From Paenibacillus tianmuensis (GTDB lineage: Bacteria > Bacillota > Bacilli > Paenibacillales > NBRC-103111), in the NCBI RefSeq assembly GCF_900100345.1, contig NZ_FMTT01000025.1, forward strand, positions 18,085 through 82,084: a stretch of 64,000 bases of DNA, written 5' to 3'. Made by a program: the position numbers and the translations under genes. Shown here in pieces: positions 17,736-26,159 of this stretch (the first letter of the stretch is position 1; each line of letters opens with the position of its first letter). The notes under the pieces were generated by a model. That model was not told the origin of the DNA. It worked only from the letters and a program-made list of their open reading frames with translations, and did not search any database.

Positions 17736-18314
17736 ATGAAAAAAGAAATACTTGTGTTCATTTCGGAAAACTATGCAGACTGGGAAAGTGCTTTCGTTTG
17801 TTCAGAGCTGAATAAACCAGAAACCGGATTCATCATTAAAACATTGGCAGTTAATAAAAATCCAATAAAATCAATGGGTGGTTTCACGGTTGTTCCAGAC
17901 TATTCAATTGCTGAAGTTCCAAAACATTTTCATATGCTTATCTTAGTGGGTGGAACTTCATGGCAGAAAAGTGAGAATGATGATGTTAAGCAAGTTGTTG
18001 ATTTATGCATTAAAGAAGGTATTCCGATTGCGGCGATATGTGATGCGTGTACTTTTTTAGCAGATAAAGGATATTTGGATGATAAAGAGCATACAGGCAA
18101 TTCACTAGCCTATTTAGAGGAGTATGCACCAAGCTACAAAGGCTCGAAGCATTTTATTGAAAAGCAAGTTGTTTCAAAAGATGGATTGATTACTGCTAAC
18201 GGAACATCAGCAGTTGAATTTGCTAAAGAAATTCTTAAATATTTGCAAGTAATGCCAGAAAACAAACTGGAAGATTGGTATCAAATGTTTAAAATCGGCT
18301 TTTATAAAGAATAA
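17736..18314 (+). CDS. DJ-1/PfpI family protein (type 1 glutamine amidotransferase-like)
   Basis: A 192-aa flavodoxin-like protein. The nucleophile elbow AAICDACTFLADKG places the conserved Cys near residue 105, with the acidic partner Glu near residue 17-20 region. Length and the opening KKEILVFISENYADWE match the YdeA/YoaZ branch of Bacillus. Members act as chaperones, deglycases or stress proteins; which applies here is not visible. AAGGAGG precedes the ATG and a strong terminator follows. Confidence 0.9.
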   Translation: MKKEILVFISENYADWESAFVCSELNKPETGFIIKTLAVNKNPIKSMGGFTVVPDYSIAEVPKHFHMLILVGGTSWQKSENDDVKQVVDLCIKEGIPIAAICDACTFLADKGYLDDKEHTGNSLAYLEEYAPSYKGSKHFIEKQVVSKDGLITANGTSAVEFAKEILKYLQVMPENKLEDWYQMFKIGFYKE

Positions 18315-18321
18315 GACAGCA

Positions 18322-18354
18322 AAAATGCAGGGGAGCTTGTGTCCCCTGCATTTT
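18322..18354. terminator. Bidirectional terminator
   Basis: AAAATGCAGGGGA, loop GCTTGTG, TCCCCTGCATTTT: a perfect 13-bp stem flanked by A and T runs between convergent genes. Confidence 0.93.
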
Positions 18355-18356
18355 CG

Positions 18357-19379
18357 TTATTCGTCCGCTCTACCGCCATATACCTTTATCTTTTCTAGCA
18401 ATTGCTCTATTGCCGTATCTGTGAATGCAAGGGCATCGTTGGTTCCGACAATCATGCCTTGCCGTATTCGATCGTCCATCCAGTCCGAGATAAAGCCGAG
18501 AGCATACCCACCCGTGCTAAACGACCCGCCAAAAGCAATGATTTTCTCATAAGCATTCAGATATTGTTGACGGTTTGTATCGGGGTAAGACTTGGTGTAC
18601 AGCCAAAATTGCAGGTCATACATCAACGTAGAAAGTTCGTCCGCATGGAAAGCGAAGTACCCCTTTTCCTCTACAATTCGGGTACAAATCGCACGGATGA
18701 TCTCCTCCATGTTATCGACCTCGGTGACGCGGGCACACAACTCCGAAAGCAGCGGGGAAAATTCCTCATGGGCTACTTTCCGCAAGTCCTCCTGCATATC
18801 CTCCTCGGAGGTGTCATAGAAATCCTCATGCACCAATCCCCGGATAAAGGCCTCGAAGTTTTCAGCCAAAAATGTTATTTCGTAATCGCATTCCTGATCA
18901 ACATGGATTACCTCGGGCTCCCCATTCCTGCCGCATTTCCGATAATCCAGCATCACGACATCATGACCGGCCGAAGGGCAATCGCAAATGACCACGCCAA
19001 TGTCGGGATAGCCCCATTCTTCAATCATAAACTGGCTGCCTACCCCTCCGCAGAGGGAATAATACTTTTTGCACCCGATCCCCATGATCCCCGTAATCGC
19101 AATATGGTCTTCCGCCCAAGACGTTGCTTCCTCTGTAGGGAAGCGAGTGTTAATCGGCAAACCTCCGTTATGTAACTTCATCATCGCAATGTAAGAGGCC
19201 GGCAATTTATAACCCAGTTCCTGTTCGATTGAAGCAATAAGCTCGTCCGTAGGCGGCTCGCTGACGTAATTTTTTAAAGCGTAATCGCTATCTTTCCAAA
19301 AGTTCGTCAAGTCAAACCCTTCAAAGGGGACTTTTCCCGCTCCGTTCTTGCTGCTCTGCTCCAATAGATTTTTCTCCAT
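18357..19379 (-). CDS. SMI1/KNR4 family protein
   Basis: A 340-aa cytoplasmic protein. Residues about 45-180 have the SMI1/KNR4 (SUKH) pattern: EQELGYKLPASYIAMMKLHN, then GIMGIG, and GVVICDCPSAGHDVVMLDY, with conserved hydrophobic strands. The C-terminal half is mainly helical and unassigned. SUKH proteins are frequent immunity partners of polymorphic toxins but also occur alone. No toxin gene is adjacent. The two genes upstream on the same strand may belong to the same family of orphan immunity-like genes. Confidence 0.85.
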   Translation of the reverse strand: MEKNLLEQSSKNGAGKVPFEGFDLTNFWKDSDYALKNYVSEPPTDELIASIEQELGYKLPASYIAMMKLHNGGLPINTRFPTEEATSWAEDHIAITGIMGIGCKKYYSLCGGVGSQFMIEEWGYPDIGVVICDCPSAGHDVVMLDYRKCGRNGEPEVIHVDQECDYEITFLAENFEAFIRGLVHEDFYDTSEEDMQEDLRKVAHEEFSPLLSELCARVTEVDNMEEIIRAICTRIVEEKGYFAFHADELSTLMYDLQFWLYTKSYPDTNRQQYLNAYEKIIAFGGSFSTGGYALGFISDWMDDRIRQGMIVGTNDALAFTDTAIEQLLEKIKVYGGRADE

Positions 19380-19414
19380 ACTCTGCCTCTTTTCGTTAGT
19401 CGATTAGAACAAAC

Positions 19415-20221
19415 TTACAGAAACGCGCCGAAGTAAAATTCCAGCGCTTCCCGAGAATACCCGTCACTTCCCTGCCAACCGGCTACGGAGTTAAAATCAT
19501 TACCCCCTCCCCGGAGCTTGCGGGGTGTATCGCGCTGCGCCAGCAATCCGGCAAATCCCCATATTTCCATCGTCTTATCCCGCTCATTCTTGCTGGAAGG
19601 AAACGCGTCCTTCCAGCGCTTCTCCAATTGCCGGGCGCTTTCATGTTCGGCACAGTTCTGAATCGCTTCGGTCATCTGGCTAAGCATGGCAGCATCCTCA
19701 CCGGTAACCTCGAATTCTTCCTCTTCCTTGCGGAACAATTCGAGATCCAGCCAGCAGTAAAGAAGCTTGTTCAAGCGAACGCCTCCCCATTTGACCCGCT
19801 CGAAATTCAGCACGTTTAAATCCTCATTTACATAATCCTGGTTTGACATCAGACCATGGAAATTGCAATCCCCGCAACTGCTGTAATTCGGCCGTACGAC
19901 ACTCCGCTGTCCGTAGGTATGCAGAGGCAGTTGGGAAGTCCGGGCCCAGCTCGAAAGGGCGCTCCGCAGATGAACTTTTCTCGTAGACAGACTATGCAGG
20001 AACGCAGCGGCTACCCGTTCTTTGGTCACCGTCTGATGCAATTCGTGCAGCCGGTTAACCAATTCATCATGCGTAATCGTGATAGGATCGAACATCAGCC
20101 CTTTACTTTTGGCATAAAGGAAATCCTCTCCAGCAAAGGTATTCGGAATATTCGGAAAATTTTTCCAGCCGCTGGATGACCAGAATGTGCTCACTAGTAT
20201 TTTTTTCGCTTTTTTATCCAC
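19415..20221 (-). CDS. Uncharacterised protein, DUF-type
   Basis: A 268-aa protein beginning MDKKAKKILVSTFWSSSGWK. No signal peptide or membrane helix. Tryptophan- and charge-rich; one Cys-x-x-Cys pair (SSCGDCNFHG, near residue 116) might bind a metal. It lies 35 bases upstream of the SMI1 gene in the same direction and 60 bases downstream of the zinc-ribbon-like gene, suggesting an operon of accessory genes. I do not recognise the family. Confidence 0.7.
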   Translation of the reverse strand: MDKKAKKILVSTFWSSSGWKNFPNIPNTFAGEDFLYAKSKGLMFDPITITHDELVNRLHELHQTVTKERVAAAFLHSLSTRKVHLRSALSSWARTSQLPLHTYGQRSVVRPNYSSCGDCNFHGLMSNQDYVNEDLNVLNFERVKWGGVRLNKLLYCWLDLELFRKEEEEFEVTGEDAAMLSQMTEAIQNCAEHESARQLEKRWKDAFPSSKNERDKTMEIWGFAGLLAQRDTPRKLRGGGNDFNSVAGWQGSDGYSREALEFYFGAFL

Positions 20222-20280
20222 GGTTTCCCTCCAAATGAATTTCGATGCTCCCCATGGGAAGTACCCCCGATCTCATATAT

Positions 20281-20964
20281 TCACATCGTCTCATAATCAA
20301 TCCAGCGTTCATCGTTAAATCCGCAATGAGAACAAGTGAGACTTATCGTAATCCATCCAAAGGCTTCAACCCAGTCATCCTCGCTGAATTCTTTACCGTC
20401 TCCGATATCATCGCCTAGATTGTCAACGTAATCCTCTTTGCCCTCGGAAATGATAGTCAGCTTGATATGGTGAACATCCGAGCTGCATTTTTTGCAGGGC
20501 CAAGGAAAAAGTTCATCATCGGGCACGGTAACTCCGTCATGACAGACAAATCCGTTCCAACCGTGCTTTGACAGATCGAATATAAGATGAGTTTTATGAC
20601 ATTCCGTACATTCCGCTTTAATCATCAACGCAGAGTCATTGTTATATTCGCCTACATAAATGTCTTGGCCTTCTTTATCGCCGTACACCGAAACCGAAAA
20701 GGTTTCGCATCCGCATAGGCATCGAACAACCCCATCTACACGATTCTCGTTATTGTCCGTACCCATCGGTATGAGAATGTCGTTCAAGTGTTTTGGAATC
20801 GGATAACCCGCCTCTGATTTATTTTTGTCGCTTTCTTCTATAAGAACCGCTTTGTTTCTGTGGAAAAGATATAATTGGGCATATCTTTCTTCGACCACTA
20901 TGATTTCGCCCTTTTTTCCATGTGAATTATTCTTCAACATTTTTACTTTTATGAATTTAGCCAT
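20281..20964 (-). CDS. Cysteine-rich (zinc-ribbon-like) uncharacterised protein
   Basis: A 227-aa protein. The ATG at 20964 has GGAGGG six bases upstream, better than the longer frame to 20976. The N-terminal 50 residues (MAKFIKVKML, GKKGEIIVVEERYAQLYLF) resemble a small beta-barrel. Then come four Cys pairs, CLCGC, CTECH, CKKC and CSHCG, consistent with one or two zinc ribbons. Function unknown; possibly the first gene of the three-gene minus-strand unit ending at 18357. Confidence 0.75.
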   Translation of the reverse strand: MAKFIKVKMLKNNSHGKKGEIIVVEERYAQLYLFHRNKAVLIEESDKNKSEAGYPIPKHLNDILIPMGTDNNENRVDGVVRCLCGCETFSVSVYGDKEGQDIYVGEYNNDSALMIKAECTECHKTHLIFDLSKHGWNGFVCHDGVTVPDDELFPWPCKKCSSDVHHIKLTIISEGKEDYVDNLGDDIGDGKEFSEDDWVEAFGWITISLTCSHCGFNDERWIDYETM

Positions 20965-21055
20965 GGTACCCTCCATATTCGTATTTCAATATCCATATCG
21001 TAGCATAAACCTACTCTTAAAGTCTTTTCTACTACTGTAAAAATTGCCCTACAAC

Positions 21056-21084
21056 TTTCAAAGTACCTATTTCAGCTATATAAT
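21056..21084 (+). promoter_or_regulatory. Promoter of the leader/DMT transporter unit
   Basis: TTTCAA (-35, 21056-21061) and TATAAT (-10, 21079-21084) with a 17-base spacer. Transcription would start near 21091, about 40 bases before the first leader ORF. Confidence 0.6.
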
Positions 21085-21130
21085 AAGCTTATTACTTGCA
21101 TTGGCTACACATTGCGGAGGAGGGAGAACG

Positions 21131-21172
21131 ATGTATCATTTTATTGCCCCGCCAGTAGTACCTCAACAGTAG
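21131..21172 (+). CDS. Leader peptide 1, MYHFIAPPVVPQQ
   Basis: A 13-codon ORF too short for ordinary gene finders. GGAGGAGGG lies seven bases before the ATG, a stronger ribosome site than that of the downstream transporter. The peptide has an Ala-Pro-Pro motif and a further Pro before its stop, a composition that can stall ribosomes. The TAG stop lies inside the first inverted repeat. Its placement between a promoter and a membrane transporter suggests a translational or transcriptional attenuator. Confidence 0.6.
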   Translation: MYHFIAPPVVPQQ

Positions 21173-21229
21173 AATCTACTGTCAAGGTGCTTCCATGAGG
21201 TTTGTGGTCCTTTCCGTAGATTCTACTGT
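21166..21229 (+). promoter_or_regulatory. Paired palindromes forming an alternative hairpin over leader 2 start
   Basis: ACAGTAGA-A-TCTACTGT (21166-21182) and CCGTAGA-T-TCTACTGT (21214-21229). Each is a palindrome and could be a dimeric repressor site. In RNA the two would pair with each other, enclosing the ribosome site AAGGTG (21184-21189) and start codon (21195) of leader 2 in the loop. Confidence 0.55.
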
Positions 21230-21269
21230 ATGCATGCGCAGACGACACCTAGGTCGCCCCATCATATGA
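21195..21269 (+). CDS. Leader peptide 2, coupled to the DMT transporter
   Basis: A 24-codon ORF (MRFVVLSVDSTVC then MRRRHLGRPII). AAGGTG lies five bases before the ATG. Its TGA stop overlaps the transporter ATG at 21266 in an ATGA junction, so reinitiation could couple the two. Composition is basic and otherwise unremarkable. It may be a regulatory uORF or a chance frame; the overlap and the ribosome site argue for translation. Confidence 0.45.
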   Translation: MRFVVLSVDSTVCMRRRHLGRPII

Positions 21270-22159
21270 GTAGAAAGCGGGAAAAGAAAGTGAGAGAAAA
21301 AGTATATTTCATTTTGTCGATGGTCATCTTCGGTGCTGTCGGCGTTTTTGCCAAGTATATTGATCTGGCTGCAAGCGAAATCGCTTTATTCATGAGCCTG
21401 ATCGGCAGCTTGTTTTTGTTCATCATCTGCATCTCTACCAAGCGGAACATTTCGTGGCAAAACGTGAAAAAGAATGCCCCTGTCCTGTTGCTCTCCAGCG
21501 TCGCCTTGGGTGGAAATTGGATCTTTCTTTTTCAGTCCTATAAGGAAACCACCATCGCGAATGCAGCGTTAAGCTATTATTTTGCTCCCGTCTTGGTCAT
21601 TGTCATGTCGCCTATTGTACTGAAAGAAAAGCTCTCGCTCAAAAAAATGATATGCGTCGGCGCGGCCCTTCTCGGGTTGCTCTTCATTGTGCAGAGCGGT
21701 GGAAATGAAGGAACCGGGCATCATCTGCTCGGGATCATCTATGGCCTCATTGCGGCAGCTTTCTATGCCATCCTGACCTTGACCAACAAATTTATCCGCA
21801 ACATGGACGGGCTGGAGAGCACGCTCTCCCAGCTTTTATTATCGGCGGTATTGCTTATCCCTTACGTTCTGATGACAGAGGGATTCGACCTGTTTCGGAT
21901 ATCGGGGAATTCCATGATCCTCATTTTGATATTGGGGGTACTGCATACAGGGGTGGGATTTTACCTGTTTTTCTCCGGGATGAGAGGGCTGGAAGGCCAA
22001 AGTATCGCGGTATTAAGCTATATAGATCCTCTTGCTTCCTTAGTGATCTCCGCATTGGTTATCGGCGAAAAGATGACCTTATTTCAAATGCTGGGCGCTG
22101 TCCTGTTACTGGGGTCGACGTTTATAAGCGAAGCCGGCAGGAAGAAAAAGTCTGTCTAG
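21266..22159 (+). CDS. DMT superfamily transporter (EamA family)
   Basis: A 297-aa protein with ten predicted membrane helices in two EamA repeats, each about 135 residues. The start at ATG 21266 overlaps leader 2; GTG 21290 is an alternative and an in-frame ATG at 21230 lies within leader 2. EamA proteins export amino acids, metabolites or drugs. The upstream leaders suggest expression in response to a translation-related signal, such as an inhibitor or amino acid. A terminator follows 40 bases after the stop. Confidence 0.88.
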   Translation: MSRKREKKVREKVYFILSMVIFGAVGVFAKYIDLAASEIALFMSLIGSLFLFIICISTKRNISWQNVKKNAPVLLLSSVALGGNWIFLFQSYKETTIANAALSYYFAPVLVIVMSPIVLKEKLSLKKMICVGAALLGLLFIVQSGGNEGTGHHLLGIIYGLIAAAFYAILTLTNKFIRNMDGLESTLSQLLLSAVLLIPYVLMTEGFDLFRISGNSMILILILGVLHTGVGFYLFFSGMRGLEGQSIAVLSYIDPLASLVISALVIGEKMTLFQMLGAVLLLGSTFISEAGRKKKSV

Positions 22160-22201
22160 AGCAGACAGAGGAAATTGCCCCTTATAGCGCATAAATCCGT
22201 A

Positions 22202-22237
22202 AAGGAGAACGACTTTAAGATCGTTCTCCTTGTTTTG
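22202..22237 (+). terminator. Terminator after the DMT transporter
   Basis: AAGGAGAACGA, loop CTTTAAGA, TCGTTCTCCTT followed by GTTTTG: a perfect 11-bp stem with T-run. Confidence 0.92.
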
Positions 22238-22250
22238 TCGTTCACGGGCC

Positions 22251-22264
22251 TTGACTTAAGTCAA
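22251..22264. promoter_or_regulatory. Perfect palindrome TTGACTTAAGTCAA before DUF4386
   Basis: A 14-base perfect palindrome 63 bases upstream of the DUF4386 start. TTGAC-N4-GTCAA resembles half-sites of Crp/Fnr family regulators. A Crp/Fnr gene is encoded convergently just beyond DUF4386, but it is broken in this strain. TTGACT could also serve as a -35. Confidence 0.45.
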
Positions 22265-22326
22265 TGACCAGTCCACCTCCTCCTAATTAAAATGAGAATA
22301 AACCATCTCATCTAGGAGGCTATCTT

Positions 22327-23022
22327 ATGGCTATCTCAGTAAAAGAACGATCCAATGAGCGGCAATCTGCTTTCACCGCGGGTATTTCACTTATCATCAT
22401 GGCGCTTGCCTCATTTTTTTCCTATGGTTTTGTCCATGGGAGCCTTGTGGTAAAGGGCGATGCCGGCACCACGTTTAACAACATCATGTCATCAACCAGC
22501 CTTTTCAAAGCCGAAATTTTCGGGTGGGTCATCATCCTCATAAGTGACATTATCGTCGCATGGGCTCTCTATATCTTCATGAAGCCAATGAATACAACGC
22601 TTTCCTTGCTCGGTGCATGGCTCCGTCTCACCTATTCGACGATCCTGGGAATGGCCATCCTGAACTTGATCGTTGCGCTGCATCTCTCGGGACCTGCAAC
22701 CTATTTAGCTTCATTCAGCATGGAGCAAATTCAATCCCTTATGATGCTATTTCTTGAAGCGTTCGAATCGATTTGGTCTATCGGTTTGGTCGTTTTTGGA
22801 GGACATCTGTTGATTGTGGGCTATGTGGCTTTCAAATCAGACCGCATTCCTAAAGCGATCGGCATTTTATTGCTGCTTGCTGCAATTGGCTATATGGTCA
22901 TTCACTTAAGCAAAACGTTCCTTTCCCCATATGACGGGGCTATTGCGATACTTAATCTTGTATTTGCTATACCCATGATTACCGGAGAACTGGGCTTTGG
23001 GATATGGCTGCTACTTAGATGA
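22327..23022 (+). CDS. DUF4386 family membrane protein
   Basis: A 231-aa protein with six hydrophobic segments and the family-typical stretches FNNIMSSTSLFKAEIFGW and AWLRLTYSTILGMAILNL. AGGAGG lies upstream of the ATG. DUF4386 genes are commonly paired with a Crp/Fnr regulator, as here. The biochemical role of the family is unknown. It lies tail to tail with the regulator pseudogene. Confidence 0.85.
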   Translation: MAISVKERSNERQSAFTAGISLIIMALASFFSYGFVHGSLVVKGDAGTTFNNIMSSTSLFKAEIFGWVIILISDIIVAWALYIFMKPMNTTLSLLGAWLRLTYSTILGMAILNLIVALHLSGPATYLASFSMEQIQSLMMLFLEAFESIWSIGLVVFGGHLLIVGYVAFKSDRIPKAIGILLLLAAIGYMVIHLSKTFLSPYDGAIAILNLVFAIPMITGELGFGIWLLLR

Positions 23023-23054
23023 GGAAAACTCCCAAAAAATGCATGAGAGCTTTC

Positions 23055-23681
23055 CTAAAAATCGCTGGTATGGACCCGCTTCTTGATTCTACTTAATGAC
23101 TCCGGAGTCATACCAAGATAACTCGCCAATTGATGCTGAGGCACACGACTGACGAGATGAGGTCTTTTTTGTAATATCGCTTTGTAGCGTTCTTCAGGCG
23201 TAGACGCGATAAATGAAGTCCATTCATCTTGTACCTCGCCCAGGTTTTCTTCTACCATCTTGCGTATCATGGTTTCCAATTGGGCGTGTTTGTGAAGCAT
23301 GTCCTTTTCGGCATCAAGATCGCCAACAACCAATACACAGTCTTCCAGACAAGTTAAAGTGTACGCAGATGGCCTATTTTATTGATGACGATTGAAAATC
23401 GAGACTGCTTGCTCTTCTGTGTAGAAATTGGATGTGACTTCTTTTCCCGCTTCGTCGATCGAGTACTGCCTTACACATCCCTTCAGTACAAAATAACATT
23501 TTGTGGAGACATCCCCTTGTCTGAGGAGCACGGTTCCCTTTTTAACTTCCTTCACATGAATATCTTCAGCGATTGCCTGTTGTTCCTCGTCGGTAAGAGT
23601 GGTAAATTTCGTCATATACTTGAACAATATGCTTTTCACTGTTCGTTCCTTTCCTCTCATCATATCCGAATCTATACGCAA
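23055..23681 (-). pseudogene. Crp/Fnr family regulator interrupted by an in-frame TAA
   Basis: Residues 1-100 form the cyclic-nucleotide-binding barrel (KKGTVLLRQGDVSTKCYFVLKG). A TAA at 23379-23381 then interrupts the frame, and the same frame continues NRPSAYTLTCLEDCVLVVGD through to a helix-turn-helix (QLASYLGMTPESLSRIKK) ending at 23055. No base is inserted or lost, so one nonsense change splits a protein of about 208 codons. Without readthrough the DNA-binding half is not made, although an internal ATG at 23333 could give a truncated product. Confidence 0.85.
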
Positions 23682-23703
23682 AAAAGCCCCTAAATAGGGG
23701 CCT
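23680..23703 (-). terminator. Terminator after ahpF
   Basis: On the minus strand GCCCCTATTTAGGGGC followed by TTTTTT, 22 bases after the ahpF stop. Confidence 0.9.
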
Positions 23704-23725
23704 TTCTGGGTATACGCAAAATGTA

Positions 23726-25255
23726 TTAATTTCGAATGAGATAATCGAATGCGCCTAAGGCTGCATTTGCACCGGATCCCATGGAAATAATAATCTGCTT
23801 GTAGGGACTATTGGTACAATCGCCTGCAGCAAACACACCGGGGACGTTCGTAGCGCCATGACGGTCTACGACAATCTCGCCGAAGCGCGTGCGTTCAACC
23901 GTGTCGGCTAACCAATCCGTATTAGGAACAAGTCCGATCTGAACAAACACGCCCTGCAATTCGACATGATGCTCCGCTCCCGAATCACGATCGATGTAGG
24001 ATATCCCATTGACTTTGTCTGTGCCGGTAATCTCTTTCGTCTGAACGTTCTTGACGACCGTCACGTTCGGGAGACTGTAGAGCCGCTTCTGCAGGACGGC
24101 ATCGGCTTTCAGCTCGGGCATGAACTCCAGCACCGTCACGTGCTTCACGATACCTGCAAGATCAATGGCCGCCTCGATACCGGAATTGCCGCCGCCGATC
24201 ACGGCTACGTGTTTCCCTGTAAACAAGGGACCGTCACAGTGAGGGCAGTAGGCTACGCCCTTGTTCTTGAATTCCGCTTCGCCGGGAACGCCGACATTAC
24301 GCCAACGCGCACCGGTGGAAACAATAACGGTCTTGCTTCGTAACACAGCCCCGTTTTCGAGTTCGACTTCGACGAGATCTTTCTTTTCCAAGCGCTTGGC
24401 GCGCTGGAGCTTCATCACGTCAATGCCATATTCTTTGACATGCTCCTCAAGGCTTGCCACAAGCTTGGGGCCTTCGGTGTATTTGACGCTGATGAAGTTT
24501 TCGATGCCCAGAGTATCCATGACCTGACCGCCGAAGCGTTCGGCGACAATCCCGGTACGAATGCCTTTGCGTGCCGCATAGATCGCAGCGCTGGCGCCGG
24601 CGGGACCTCCTCCGACGACAAGCACATCGTACGGCTCCTTGTTCGCAAATTCGGATGCGTCGGGAGCCGTCCCCAGCTTGGCGAGAATCTCTTCAATCGA
24701 CATTCGACCGCCGCCGAAGAATTCGCCATTGAGGAAAACGGAAGGCACGGCCATGACGTCTTTGCTCTCGACCTCAGCTTTGTATGCCGCACCGTCGATC
24801 ATCGTATGCGAGATGCCAGGGTTTAGGACGCTCATGACGTTCAGCGCCTGCACGACGTCGGGACAATTGTGACAGCTCAAGCTAATGTAGGTCTCGAAGC
24901 GATATTCGCCGCGGATGTTCTTGATCTGATCGATGAGATGCTGTTCCACCTTAGGCGGCCTTCCGCTCGCTTGCAGCAGCGCAAGCACCAAGGAAGTGAA
25001 CTCATGTCCTAAAGGGATACCGGCAAAAACAACCCCCGTATCTTCCCCCGCACGGTTCACACTGAAACTCGGCGTTCGGGACAATTCGGTTCTCTCCACC
25101 GTGATTTTGGAGGATAAGCTGGCGATTTCATCCACCAGCTCCAGCATTTCATGGGATACGGCATCGGACCCTGCACTCACTTGAATCTGCACATCGCCTT
25201 CCATGAGCTGCAGGTATTGACTTAGTTGTGCTCTAATATCTGCGTCCAGTGCCAT
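23726..25255 (-). CDS. ahpF: Alkyl hydroperoxide reductase subunit F (AhpF)
   Basis: A 509-aa flavoprotein disulfide reductase that passes electrons from NAD(P)H to AhpC. The N-terminal tandem thioredoxin-like domain carries CHNCPD (about residue 128). The FAD site is [16 protein letters not shown] (about 212), the NAD site [12 protein letters not shown], and the redox-active pair sits in YCPHCDG (about 342). Length is typical. It follows ahpC by 13 bases on the same strand and the two form an operon ended by a terminator. Confidence 0.97.
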   Translation of the reverse strand: MALDADIRAQLSQYLQLMEGDVQIQVSAGSDAVSHEMLELVDEIASLSSKITVERTELSRTPSFSVNRAGEDTGVVFAGIPLGHEFTSLVLALLQASGRPPKVEQHLIDQIKNIRGEYRFETYISLSCHNCPDVVQALNVMSVLNPGISHTMIDGAAYKAEVESKDVMAVPSVFLNGEFFGGGRMSIEEILAKLGTAPDASEFANKEPYDVLVVGGGPAGASAAIYAARKGIRTGIVAERFGGQVMDTLGIENFISVKYTEGPKLVASLEEHVKEYGIDVMKLQRAKRLEKKDLVEVELENGAVLRSKTVIVSTGARWRNVGVPGEAEFKNKGVAYCPHCDGPLFTGKHVAVIGGGNSGIEAAIDLAGIVKHVTVLEFMPELKADAVLQKRLYSLPNVTVVKNVQTKEITGTDKVNGISYIDRDSGAEHHVELQGVFVQIGLVPNTDWLADTVERTRFGEIVVDRHGATNVPGVFAAGDCTNSPYKQIIISMGSGANAALGAFDYLIRN

Positions 25256-25268
25256 AAGTTTTCACTCC

Positions 25269-25832
25269 TTAGATCTTTCCGACAAGATCGAGGCTCGGCT
25301 TCAGCGTTGCGGAACCTTCTTGCCACTTCGCAGGGCATACTTCGCCCGGATTGTTCCGAACATATTGAGCAGCTTTGATCTTGTTCACCAGAATGCTTGC
25401 ATCGCGGCCGATACCGCCTGCATTAATCTCAAGAGCTTGGATCACGCCGTCCGGATCGATAATGAACGTACCACGATCCGCCAGACCGTCAGCTTCGATC
25501 AATACGTCGAAATTGCGGGAGATCGTATGCGAAGGATCGCCGATCATGATATAAGTGATTTTGCCGATCGTCTCGGAGCTGTCGTGCCATGCTTTATGCG
25601 TAAAGTGAGTATCCGTGGAGACGGAATATACTTCAACGCCGAGGCCTTTCAACGTTTCATATTGGTTTTGCAGATCCTCAAGCTCTGTCGGGCATACGAA
25701 CGTGAAGTCCGCCGGATAGAAGCAAACAACGCTCCATTTTCCTTTGAAGTCAGCTTCCGTTACATCAATAAACTTGCCGTTTTGATAAGCCGATGCTTTA
25801 AATGGTTTTACTTCTGTTCCGATGAGAGACAT
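25269..25832 (-). CDS. ahpC: Alkyl hydroperoxide reductase subunit C, 2-Cys peroxiredoxin
   Basis: A 187-aa typical 2-Cys peroxiredoxin. The peroxidatic Cys is in [13 protein letters not shown] (near residue 47) and the resolving Cys in [10 protein letters not shown] (near 166). It reduces hydrogen peroxide and organic peroxides and is recycled by AhpF, encoded next. AAGGAGG precedes the ATG. An AT-rich stretch upstream (TATATATAATAAG, about 25877-25889) may include a promoter or PerR-like site, but a full PerR box is not evident. Confidence 0.97.
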   Translation of the reverse strand: MSLIGTEVKPFKASAYQNGKFIDVTEADFKGKWSVVCFYPADFTFVCPTELEDLQNQYETLKGLGVEVYSVSTDTHFTHKAWHDSSETIGKITYIMIGDPSHTISRNFDVLIEADGLADRGTFIIDPDGVIQALEINAGGIGRDASILVNKIKAAQYVRNNPGEVCPAKWQEGSATLKPSLDLVGKI

Positions 25833-26159
25833 ACTGATTTTTCCTCCTTAGATATGGGGTTGAGATTTTGCTTATGTATATATAATAAGGCAGACTGGCG
25901 TTTGGATCATGAAGCTATGATGAGGATATTATGAAGGTATGATGAAGATGGTGAAGCTAGTCCAAATTCCTTTGGAAATGTGGCCCATTCCACCCAAGCG
26001 TAGCACTTTTTTAAGCCCCCTGCAAGTTTTCCCGAAATAACCTGCCGTTATTCATGGCAATTCAGTTACGAAAGATTGCAGGCAAAGCCGAGAGGCCTTA
26101 GCCCCATGGAATTCAGGACGAAGGCCGCTTAACTCATTTTTATTTTTTTTGTGTACCGT
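25833..26159. other. ahpC upstream region with 22-bp direct repeats
   Basis: No gene. Two and a half imperfect 22-base units, each opening ATGAAG and containing TATGATGA, start at 25909 and 25931. They lie just upstream of the probable ahpC promoter and could be a regulator site. A hairpin with a T-rich tail on the plus strand (26092-26142) lies near the mqo stop codon. Confidence 0.5.
26092..26142. terminator. Hairpin near the mqo stop, related to 37624-37664
   Basis: AGGCCTT ... AAGGCC around a 20-base loop, with T-rich sequence to the right. About 30 bases of it (ATGGAATTCAGGACGAAGGC region, then CGCTTAA) resemble 37624-37664, so it may be a dispersed palindromic element reused as terminator of mqo. 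Confidence 0.5.

Noticed and set aside
18402..19175. Plus-strand frame of 257 codons opposite the SMI1/KNR4 gene
   Set aside because: Antisense shadow of a gene with a recognisable domain; no ribosome site.
25840..25900. PerR box before ahpC
   Set aside because: The AT-rich stretch TATATATAATAAG does not give a convincing TTATAAT-N-ATTATAA match.
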